Below the pieces are notes generated by a model. The model had not been told where the DNA came from, searched no databases, and saw nothing but the letters and a program-made list of their open reading frames with translations. A DNA stretch of 23,001 nucleotides. Origin: CAZVCJ01 sp964625745. GTDB lineage: Bacteria; Chloroflexota; Anaerolineae; VGOG01. Location: NCBI GenBank assembly GCA_964625745.1, contig CAZVCJ010000058.1, positions 1-23,001 on the forward strand, given 5' to 3'. Position 1 is the stretch's first letter. Each line of letters opens with the position of its first letter. Below are positions 1 through 6,368 of this stretch, in pieces. Made by a program: the position numbers and the translations under genes.

Positions 1-109
1 TATGCCAGAAATGGACCAGACGCGCAACTTTTACATAACTTTTAAAACACCCTCTCAGTTCAGCTCTGATAGCTCCTCTTTGAGTAGTACCTGCCGTACT
101 TTCCTCCAT
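1..109 (-). CDS. Possible start of a further small gene, cut by the window edge
   Basis: An ATG at 107-109 (minus strand) has GGGAGGG 10 nt upstream and stays open for 36 codons to the window edge (MEESTAGTTQRGAIRAELRG onward). I recognise no domain. The reading depends on the ribosome site alone. The TTTTAAAA-containing stretch near 40-50 also resembles insertion-sequence ends, so this may be non-coding junction DNA. The remaining bases between 110 and 139 hold nothing I can name, and I see no terminator. Confidence 0.22.
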   Translation of the reverse strand, partial: MEESTAGTTQRGAIRAELRGCFKSYVKVARLVHFWH

Positions 110-139
110 TATCACTTAGCCCTCCCTTGATAGGTGAAA

Positions 140-334
140 TTACATCAGTGCCGCTGCACAGTCAATTTGTATACGGCCTGATCGAGCATCCACCCAGGCG
201 AGCATAGTCTTCCCTGAACCTATTGGCCCTGTCAGCAAAGCTCCTCTTGGAACCCAGGCCTGGCATTGTCGGAAGAACGTAGCTCTGTTCGACACAGTAG
301 ACTCTCTGACAGCTTTGCGGTAACCTTTGGATGT
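140..334 (-). pseudogene. Truncated AAA-type ATPase fragment
   Basis: Just after the JAB stop, a minus-strand frame reads WVPRGALLTGPIGSGKTMLA, with Walker A GPIGSGKT at 206-229. RIQIDCAAALM follows, resembling the strand after Walker A in AAA proteins, and then a stop at 140-142. There is no Walker B, no ribosome-site-backed start in this frame, and only about 65 codons in all. I read it as the remnant of an AAA gene cut during locus assembly. A chance P-loop in a short frame cannot be excluded. Confidence 0.4.
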
Positions 335-335
335 G

Positions 336-1073
336 TCAGCCCCTGCGCCTTTTGAATCGCTCTGACAACCAATGACGCAGCATATATGCACCAATGATTG
401 CCAGGGAAAAAACCACCAACGCACGCCAGGAAGCTGGAGGCGGTTCTGGGCGCGCAGGCTTTATGTCGTAGGAAAAGCTATGGTGGTTCTGGCGCACGGT
501 TAATTGTGACCGGCTGGCTCGGGCATCTATCACATAGAAACCACTTGCGGGTTTGATTTGGCCCCGATCCCAAACAAAGAAACCACCCCTACACTCTTGG
601 CCATCGACGACAAGGGCGATGTGCCAGGGACTCTTAAAGAAATCACGCTGAATGGATAAATCTAGGCCGGAAAGAAAGATGCCCATACGTGGGTGGGAAT
701 GGTACCAGCCCACGATCCTCTGATCGGGGAACTCTCGCTCTTGCCTACGAAGCAAACCAGCCCACGTATTTGCAGTAAACGTAACGTGCGCAGGGCCAGC
801 GCGCGTCATGTTCCCAGGGATGGCAGCGTTAACTTCTACATGGGTTCGCCCTTCCCAGGTACAGACCTGACCTATCAGCACACCGCCAATTTCATTGAGG
901 CTGGATGCAGCATGTCTGTGCACCTGGGCAAGGGTGTCCTTCGCCATAACAATACACACGTGTTCGCTGCTTGGTGTGCCCACTATTCCATAGCGCTGCT
1001 TTTGCCAATTTGGACGCCGTTGTTGCAGCGTGAGATGCTTGGTTGGCCCAACCTTTATATCATAGTCCTCCAT
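336..1073 (-). CDS. JAB/JAMM metalloprotease with C-terminal membrane helix
   Basis: Predicted zinc isopeptidase that removes the Gly-Gly tag, held at the membrane. The JAMM set is complete in 245 residues: Glu61 in NEIGGVLIG, His125 and His127 in GWYHSHPRM, Ser135 and Asp138 in FLSGLDLS. The C-terminus has a proline-rich linker (about 206-214), one hydrophobic segment (about 217-235, ALVVFSLAIIGAYML) and a basic end KRRRG, so the catalytic domain should face the cytoplasm (tail-anchored, positive-inside). I choose the ATG with GAGGG 5 nt upstream. A GTG eight codons earlier would overlap the E2 stop as GTGA, a junction type used elsewhere in this operon, so that start remains possible. It is the last intact gene of the run. 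Confidence 0.9.
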   Translation of the reverse strand: MEDYDIKVGPTKHLTLQQRRPNWQKQRYGIVGTPSSEHVCIVMAKDTLAQVHRHAASSLNEIGGVLIGQVCTWEGRTHVEVNAAIPGNMTRAGPAHVTFTANTWAGLLRRQEREFPDQRIVGWYHSHPRMGIFLSGLDLSIQRDFFKSPWHIALVVDGQECRGGFFVWDRGQIKPASGFYVIDARASRSQLTVRQNHHSFSYDIKPARPEPPPASWRALVVFSLAIIGAYMLRHWLSERFKRRRG

Positions 1074-1093
1074 AGGAACCCTCGGCTGTAATC

Positions 1094-1621
1094 TCACAGA
1101 ATTCTGATTTCAAAGCTTTCAGGAAATTCGGCATCAGGCACCCCCCGCCGTAACGGTCTCTTATCAACCGGCAGTAGGTGAGCATACTCAATTGCCCATT
1201 TGGCCGCGTCTCCTCGCAGTGGGTTGTGGGGATTGTAGTTCTTATACTGAATCATTCGGCCCAACATGATACACAAATCGTCAAGGAACTTGCTGGGCCA
1301 CCAGACATCAACGCACACCCAGGTCCCTTCCTCGTTGATATTTGGGTGGAAGATAGGTGTCAACCAGCGCATCCGGGGTGGCTTGGTAGGATACTCTGTG
1401 GGCAACTGGATCAAGACACGATGTTGCTCGCTGTATTCAGGTCCCAGGATGCCCGGTCGGGCAACACCCCTGCATGTGAAGCGCAGCACGTATGTTTCCG
1501 GCGGGTCGCCCTGCATGCTCTCGATGCTGATGAAATCGCTGTTGCGAACCAACTCTTGTAGCTTGCGAAAATCTGATCGCAGACGGCGGTCTCGGACCTG
1601 CTGCCATTCTACGTCTTCCAT
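1094..1621 (-). CDS. E2-like conjugating enzyme, compact form
   Basis: UBC-fold protein of 175 residues. YPTKPPRMRWLTPIFHPNIN (77-96) has the PxxPP and HPN motifs of true E2s, and WVCVDVWWPSKFLDDL (101-116) places Cys103 nine residues after HPN, close to the eukaryotic spacing of eight. PHNPLRGDAAKWA (131-143) matches the E2 'PNPDDPL' segment. It lacks the insert of the paralogue at 14221-14865. Presence of the HPN Asn suggests it can catalyse isopeptide bond formation itself rather than only thiol transfer; that is inference from eukaryotic E2s. The C-terminus is FEIRIL, the operon's recurring motif at the very end. The ATG lies 5 bp after the Gly-Gly tag gene, with AGGAG nearly touching it, so coupling to the tag gene is likely. 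Confidence 0.92.
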   Translation of the reverse strand: MEDVEWQQVRDRRLRSDFRKLQELVRNSDFISIESMQGDPPETYVLRFTCRGVARPGILGPEYSEQHRVLIQLPTEYPTKPPRMRWLTPIFHPNINEEGTWVCVDVWWPSKFLDDLCIMLGRMIQYKNYNPHNPLRGDAAKWAIEYAHLLPVDKRPLRRGVPDAEFPESFEIRIL

Positions 1622-1626
1622 AGCTC

Positions 1627-1896
1627 CTACCCCCCGGCCGTCACTTCCGGCAACAAAGTTAGCACGTCATCAGGCTGTACCCCTGCTGATCGCAGCGTAT
1701 CCCGATCATCCAGCCTGCGCCCGATCCTGCGATGGTCCAGTTTATAGATAATGGGATTGCCACCCTGTTGGAGAGGAAGCTGCATCCTCGATGCCAGGGC
1801 AGGCAACAGCCGTTCCATAGGTACGTTGTCCGGCAACTCAACATGTGTCTTCTTGCTGCCGGTATGATCCAAGATAGCAACACGCATACTAGCCAT
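1627..1896 (-). CDS. YukD-like ubiquitin-like protein ending in Gly-Gly
   Basis: The 89-residue beta-grasp protein starts MASMRVAILD and has the YukD hallmarks VELPDNVPMERLLPAL (19-34) and AGVQPDDVLTLLPE (71-84). It ends exactly in TAGG and stop, confirmed in the DNA (GCC-GGG-GGG-TAG). An exposed Gly-Gly is what an E1 adenylates, so this tag needs no processing, unlike its homologue at 12186-12485. It lies between an E1 (22 bp upstream) and an E2 (5 bp downstream), which makes it the probable substrate of that pair. AAGGAGG lies 9 nt before the ATG, one of the strongest ribosome sites in the window, as suits a tag needed in excess over its enzymes. Confidence 0.92.
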   Translation of the reverse strand: MASMRVAILDHTGSKKTHVELPDNVPMERLLPALASRMQLPLQQGGNPIIYKLDHRRIGRRLDDRDTLRSAGVQPDDVLTLLPEVTAGG

Positions 1897-1918
1897 ATAA
1901 TGTTTCCTCCTTGGACTG

Positions 1919-3139
1919 CTAACTGAAGTGGAACACTGTACCCTCGTCTCCGGTCAATTCAAAATAGCGGCGGGTGTCACCGGACCGCCCGATCAAGACG
2001 TGCAGAGAAGGTATGCCAATCTCCGCCAGAGTCTTGCGCAAGAAACTTTCAGTACCTTGTATCACGTGTGTTTGGTGTGGCCACCGGGATGACCCGCATA
2101 TCGGGCACACCGCTGCCGATTCTTTAACTCGTTCCACTGGTTGTAATACCTGGGTGGGGGGATGACCGTGGACGCACTCAAACATTTCAAGTAGCTCAAA
2201 GTCCAGCTCCAAGACAGCGTCTTTGCCCATTCGCTGTCGAACACAGTCCAACATATCGCCGATGGTGGTTTTTGCTGCGCTGAGGTCTGGACATTCCTCA
2301 ATGGGCGTGTATCTCTGATGGCTCAGGCAATCAGCTTTCACAGGGTACGTGATATTATACACATCGTTCGTCAACCCGTTGAAGACCAGCCCCGTCCCAG
2401 GTCGAACCTCCATCCCGTGGAGCAATTTGAGCGCTTCCTGGGTTTGGAGACCGCCAATGATGGCTGCAACCGTCGGCGTGGTTGGGATTTTACCCTCCAT
2501 CACCAAATCCCGTGGCAGCGCCGAGCAAGAATAGCGCAGATTCATAGCTTGATAATCGGCTGGGCCCAGTGTGCACTCATAGCATGCTCCTCGCCCGGGC
2601 CAGAAAACCCTCGCCTCACCGAGCATCTCCTGCATAGCACCGTCCACCCAGGGATGGCCGACTTTCCAGCAGGCACGGTTGATGAAGAGACGGGCCTCAC
2701 GGTTGTCCAAGCAGCCGATTACCGCTTCCACCCGCCTAAAGACACCCAGTCCCAGTTTCTGGGTGAGGTCCCCGTGTATCCAGCGAACCTGCAAGTCTGG
2801 GTTCATCTGCCTGGCTGCCTCGGCGGCCACCTGTGCTTTCTTTCGCCCTTGATCTCCCTCACGGAAAAGCACCGAGCGGCTCAGATTAGCACTCTCTATG
2901 GTGTCGAAATCAACGATGAGCAACCGACCTACACCCAGCAGCGCCAGGTTCTTGATCACCTCGTTGCCCAATGCGCCGGCGCCCGCAACCAACACCGTAG
3001 CACGCCTTAGCTTCTCCTGATCCCACCAACTGATGAAGCCAAAGGTGGCATAGCGGTCATGCTCTGTATCGGGGACAATGATGAGGCTCTCAGCTTGGGT
3101 TGCTTCTTGCTCTGAAGCGCTTATAGCAGTGCTGTCCAT
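1919..3139 (-). CDS. E1-like activating enzyme (ThiF/MoeB/UBA fold), first cassette
   Basis: Predicted to adenylate the Gly-Gly terminus of the ubiquitin-like protein encoded next. The 406 residues open with a 40-residue extension that the paralogue at 14852-16048 mostly lacks, then RATVLVAGAGALGNE (46-60) and DFDTIESANLSRSVLF (77-92), which supply the ATP-binding Gly loop, Asp, Asn and Arg. CYEC (186-189) and CPIC (345-348) are zinc-type pairs. Cys205 in YSCSALPR (203-210) is the candidate thioester residue, and TTPTVAAIIGGLQTQEALKLL starts at 220. The C-terminal segment (about 290-398), ending TLAEIGIPSLHVLIG, looks beta-grasp-like. Where the paralogue has CPNC, this copy has CVHGH, so that zinc site may use His ligands or be lost. 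No clear ribosome site precedes the ATG, 8 bp after the upstream stop; coupling is likely. Confidence 0.9.
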   Translation of the reverse strand: MDSTAISASEQEATQAESLIIVPDTEHDRYATFGFISWWDQEKLRRATVLVAGAGALGNEVIKNLALLGVGRLLIVDFDTIESANLSRSVLFREGDQGRKKAQVAAEAARQMNPDLQVRWIHGDLTQKLGLGVFRRVEAVIGCLDNREARLFINRACWKVGHPWVDGAMQEMLGEARVFWPGRGACYECTLGPADYQAMNLRYSCSALPRDLVMEGKIPTTPTVAAIIGGLQTQEALKLLHGMEVRPGTGLVFNGLTNDVYNITYPVKADCLSHQRYTPIEECPDLSAAKTTIGDMLDCVRQRMGKDAVLELDFELLEMFECVHGHPPTQVLQPVERVKESAAVCPICGSSRWPHQTHVIQGTESFLRKTLAEIGIPSLHVLIGRSGDTRRYFELTGDEGTVFHFS

Positions 3140-3147
3140 AGTCAGAA

Positions 3148-3894
3148 TCAGAAGTAGAATTGCTGACGGTCAAGAGCAACCGGATCCGGGATGATGCCCC
3201 AACGCCGACCCCGTCCTGTGATTCGTATCGTACCCTGGACCGCAACACCTTGTCGCTTGCGCACAATCACGTCCATCTCTTTGATCCCTTCTTCCACCTT
3301 GCTTCCGGTCCCAGGAGTAAAACGCCAATAGATTTCCGACTCCCGCTTACCGTGCGCTGTGATCCGAGGGTAGAGTTTTTCGTACTTGAGCGTGAGCGCA
3401 TCTTTACCCGGGCTGACAGATATTTCTCCAAACTTGAGGCTAGGGGAGATTTCGACGGTGTGTTCCACCTGAACCTTGTCTGTCACTTGTTTTGGATAAA
3501 GGTCGTAAGCAATAGGGGGGTCGGCGGGATCAACCAGCACAATCACTGTGGTGCCGATTTCGTTGAGGATGACTGCTGTCTGAGGAATCTCGGGGTGGTG
3601 GGCAAAAGTCACAGCAAAGTCAGCCCAACTGACTGCGGAACCAGGCTCGATGTGCAAGGTACACACAAGTCGCAGCAACCAAAACTCATGTTGGTCAAGC
3701 TGTGTTCGGACCTCGAACGGTAACTCGCGGCCCACGTCGGCGTACAGTGCAGCCAGGTCATACGCCACCGGCACGCCACAGGTGATGCGATTGCCCAAAC
3801 GGCGGCCCTCGCGGTAAGGCTTGGCCGGGGCCTCCTCAATCAGTTGCGTTTCAAAGAACACGTTTGCAGGGTTGGTAGCTGGAAGCAATGACAT
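3148..3894 (-). CDS. Unknown beta-rich protein
   Basis: I do not recognise this 248-residue protein. It has no signal peptide or membrane helix. The sequence alternates short strands throughout, with VIVLVDPADPPIAYDLYP (117-134), a VEHTVEISPSLKFGEISVSP region (143-162), and a C-terminal block from about 185 (EIYWRFTPGTGSKVEEG, then MDVIVRKRQG and GTIRITGRGR) that looks like a beta sandwich. It could be a binding partner or substrate adaptor for the CHAT protein upstream or the E1 downstream. The ATG has a perfect AGGAGGTG 6 nt upstream, so I prefer it to the GTG three codons earlier. It lies 18 bp after the CHAT stop and 8 bp before the E1 start. Confidence 0.75.
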   Translation of the reverse strand: MSLLPATNPANVFFETQLIEEAPAKPYREGRRLGNRITCGVPVAYDLAALYADVGRELPFEVRTQLDQHEFWLLRLVCTLHIEPGSAVSWADFAVTFAHHPEIPQTAVILNEIGTTVIVLVDPADPPIAYDLYPKQVTDKVQVEHTVEISPSLKFGEISVSPGKDALTLKYEKLYPRITAHGKRESEIYWRFTPGTGSKVEEGIKEMDVIVRKRQGVAVQGTIRITGRGRRWGIIPDPVALDRQQFYF

Positions 3895-3912
3895 GGTTTT
3901 CACCTCCTGTCG

Positions 3913-6339
3913 CTATCGGGTCAGCATGACTGGGGCCGCCCAGCAAATGCTGTCTTCCCCTATCTGCTCCTTGATGCTCTGACGCATACTCCACGTCTCT
4001 TTGCGTACTTCAAACAAGGCCAGTTCTGGTCTGCCAGACTTGACTAGATGCTGATAGAAAAGTTCGCCTAGTATTGCTGCCTCATCGTCCCTGACTGGCC
4101 AGCGCATGCCAATAACTACGGGAACTCCAGATATAAGGCAGGTGTGACCAGGACCAAATCTTATGCTACGGGTAGAGGTACGATGTTGACCGCTGCGGCA
4201 AGCGCTGAAGTAAGCCAATCGTAGCCTTGCTTGCTGTAGAGTCGTCCCTAGTTGCCTCTCGTTGAAAACCTCGACACTTTGTCCATTAGTGAATGCAAAT
4301 CCTGAATTGACCTCCTCTTCTTCATCGAAGTGGTAATGACCAGCGTAGTGCAAAACATGAAACTCAGTGTTCTCTAACTTGCCTTGAAGCGCATGCTCAA
4401 AGTGTTCGGTATCAGCTGGCCACACACCCAAGATGCGCTGGTCATTTGGGAGCTCAACCTGTTCCTCATCGTCAAGCAAGCAAAGGATATACCCAAGTGG
4501 TTGCCGACCTATCCTCCCGCGTTCCAACAATCTATTGCAAACGCTCTCTAACTCGCGATACGTCTGTGGTAGGGGCTCAAATCCGCCTCCCCCTGAGCCA
4601 CTGGCAACCAGTAGAACATTCAACGAGTCTAGCCCGGAGAAGCAATTTCTCTGCAGCCTGTAGACTGGTTTCTGAAAGGGGCCAACGAGTTCCTTGTAAA
4701 CTGGTAAGTTGTTGACCAGAAATCCTTCATCATCAAGGAGTGCTAGTTCGATGGGAAAATCCAGCAGTGAACGTTTATCTACTTGAAACACCAGGCTGGC
4801 TTCCAATTCGTAGTCACGTTGTGCAGCATGCAAGTACTGCCTCAAAGCATCGAAGCAGTTCTTGTGCGTGTCAGCAAAAAGCCATTTGATCTGACGCCCC
4901 ACCCTGCACACTTGATCCTCAGTGCGAACAACTTGAACATTCTCGATCAAACTTGCAGCTTTCTCTTCAAACTCTTCTGCTAGTCTGTCAGTAACAGTGT
5001 AAAACCCATCGGCGGCCAGGATACCACGTGATACGCTCATCAACAGGATGAAAGGTTTGTTCAGTTTTGATCTGCCCTGATCCCCTTGTAGCAAGCGCTG
5101 AATTTCACGTTCCAGCACTACACCTCCGGTGTGATTGAGAAACCACTTACCAAACATACCCCCAACCGCGTACCGCTCGCGCTGTTCGCCTGGCGTTGAG
5201 GGTTGTTCGTATAGAATGCCGAGTTCTTGCATTCGCTCAACAACCTGACGGACTTCCCCAGGCGACCGATTCACCGTGTTGCTCAGTTCGGCAACATCAA
5301 GACCTCGCATCTGGATGGCCTGATCACGTTGCCGTAGACGTTGAAGTTCCAAGTGCATGATGATCTCTGCTGCGAACTCTGGCAGTTGCTGGGTCCATTC
5401 CTGAAAAACCCTGATGTATGCTTCCTGCTTCTGAAACCCATCTCCAATTATGTGGTCAAAGTTGCGCTCGAGCAGGCTAATGTCTTGGTGACAAGAGTCA
5501 CAGAATTCTTTTAGCACGTATTGTATCAGCCAGGGGTGTCCCCCAGTCTGTTGGTAAACTGCCTCTGCCCACTCTCTTCCAAGCCCTGCTTCTGGAACTG
5601 CTTGGGTGATCATTCTGCGCACTTCCGAGAAACTCAAAAGTCTCAACGGAACATCGTAATCCAGGACAGTCAGCAGACGAGGAGCGATTCTTTCAAGCTC
5701 ACGGGTACCTGCAGCAATCAGCGCCAATTTATCTCTCCGAAGGGTGTATGACTGATCAGGTGAGGTAAGGAAATCCCTAAGTGAGTCAGCCATCTCCTGG
5801 CCCCAACCCGACTCAAAGGCAATATCAACGTCATCAACCAGGAGCACTGCTCGAGTGGTGTCACCGGGCAGTTGATCAAGGACAACTCTCAAGTCATGAG
5901 AGAAAGCCTCGAACACCGTTCTGGCCGTCATCTTTGTACTACCGCGCATCCTGAGCAACTGACAATTGTCAAGCGAGAGCATGAGAGGTTTATCACTCAA
6001 GTCGGGTATGACCCTGGGGTCTTGCCAGATGACAGAGATGCGCTTAATAGCTGCCTGACAGAAAGACAGAAAATCGGAGAGTTCTGTACACCCCACATAC
6101 AGAGGAATCGAAATCCACCTGTGTCCAGCCCGTTTCATCTGTTCGTTGAGCAGAAACTCTAGTCTTATCAAGAAGCTGGTCCTTCCCATCTTAGGTTCGC
6201 CTACAACCCAATAGGATGGCGGCGAGCCGATGGCGGCCGTCAGATGCTCAACAATGTGCTCGGGGCTATTCACTTCCTCGACGTAGCCAAAGAAGGTCTT
6301 TTCAGGATCAGCAGGGCGATTTGGGTCATATAATGACAT
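3913..6339 (-). CDS. STAND-type P-loop protein with C-terminal CHAT protease
   Basis: An 808-residue protein. The N-terminal NTPase domain begins FFGYVEE, as in the preceding gene, but its Walker A is GEPKMGRT (47-54): Arg53 replaces the nucleotide-binding Lys. Walker B is AVLLVDDVD (164-172). A winged-helix-like region (about 330-400) follows. The C-terminal part (about 570-800) is a CHAT domain, the caspase/separase-like cysteine protease: HYAGH (664-668) gives catalytic His668 and FSACRSG (711-717) gives Cys714; GVPVVIGMRWPV is the typical segment after them. CHAT proteases cut partner proteins when triggered. I use the ATG with GGAGG 10 nt upstream. Starts further upstream at 6363 and 6504 exist; the latter would overlap the previous gene by 136 bp, and neither has a better ribosome site. 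Substrate unknown; the neighbouring tag system is a candidate trigger. Confidence 0.88.
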   Translation of the reverse strand: MSLYDPNRPADPEKTFFGYVEEVNSPEHIVEHLTAAIGSPPSYWVVGEPKMGRTSFLIRLEFLLNEQMKRAGHRWISIPLYVGCTELSDFLSFCQAAIKRISVIWQDPRVIPDLSDKPLMLSLDNCQLLRMRGSTKMTARTVFEAFSHDLRVVLDQLPGDTTRAVLLVDDVDIAFESGWGQEMADSLRDFLTSPDQSYTLRRDKLALIAAGTRELERIAPRLLTVLDYDVPLRLLSFSEVRRMITQAVPEAGLGREWAEAVYQQTGGHPWLIQYVLKEFCDSCHQDISLLERNFDHIIGDGFQKQEAYIRVFQEWTQQLPEFAAEIIMHLELQRLRQRDQAIQMRGLDVAELSNTVNRSPGEVRQVVERMQELGILYEQPSTPGEQRERYAVGGMFGKWFLNHTGGVVLEREIQRLLQGDQGRSKLNKPFILLMSVSRGILAADGFYTVTDRLAEEFEEKAASLIENVQVVRTEDQVCRVGRQIKWLFADTHKNCFDALRQYLHAAQRDYELEASLVFQVDKRSLLDFPIELALLDDEGFLVNNLPVYKELVGPFQKPVYRLQRNCFSGLDSLNVLLVASGSGGGGFEPLPQTYRELESVCNRLLERGRIGRQPLGYILCLLDDEEQVELPNDQRILGVWPADTEHFEHALQGKLENTEFHVLHYAGHYHFDEEEEVNSGFAFTNGQSVEVFNERQLGTTLQQARLRLAYFSACRSGQHRTSTRSIRFGPGHTCLISGVPVVIGMRWPVRDDEAAILGELFYQHLVKSGRPELALFEVRKETWSMRQSIKEQIGEDSICWAAPVMLTR

Positions 6340-6368
6340 TAGCGCATCGCCTCCATTTTGCATTGAAA

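Noticed and set aside
78..102. Small hairpin (AGTAC-GTACT stem) as an operon terminator.
   Set aside because: The stem is only 5 bp and no T-run follows on the minus strand.
693..1091. Open frames on the plus strand, here and throughout (for example 2318-3010, 7626-8234, 14569-14958).
   Set aside because: All lie antisense to well-supported minus-strand genes, show no recognisable domains, and lack consistent ribosome sites.
1627..1896. Ubiquitin-like protein as part of a type VII secretion system (YukD/EsaB).
   Set aside because: No EccC-type ATPase or WXG100 gene is present, and the Gly-Gly end plus flanking E1 and E2 genes point to conjugation.
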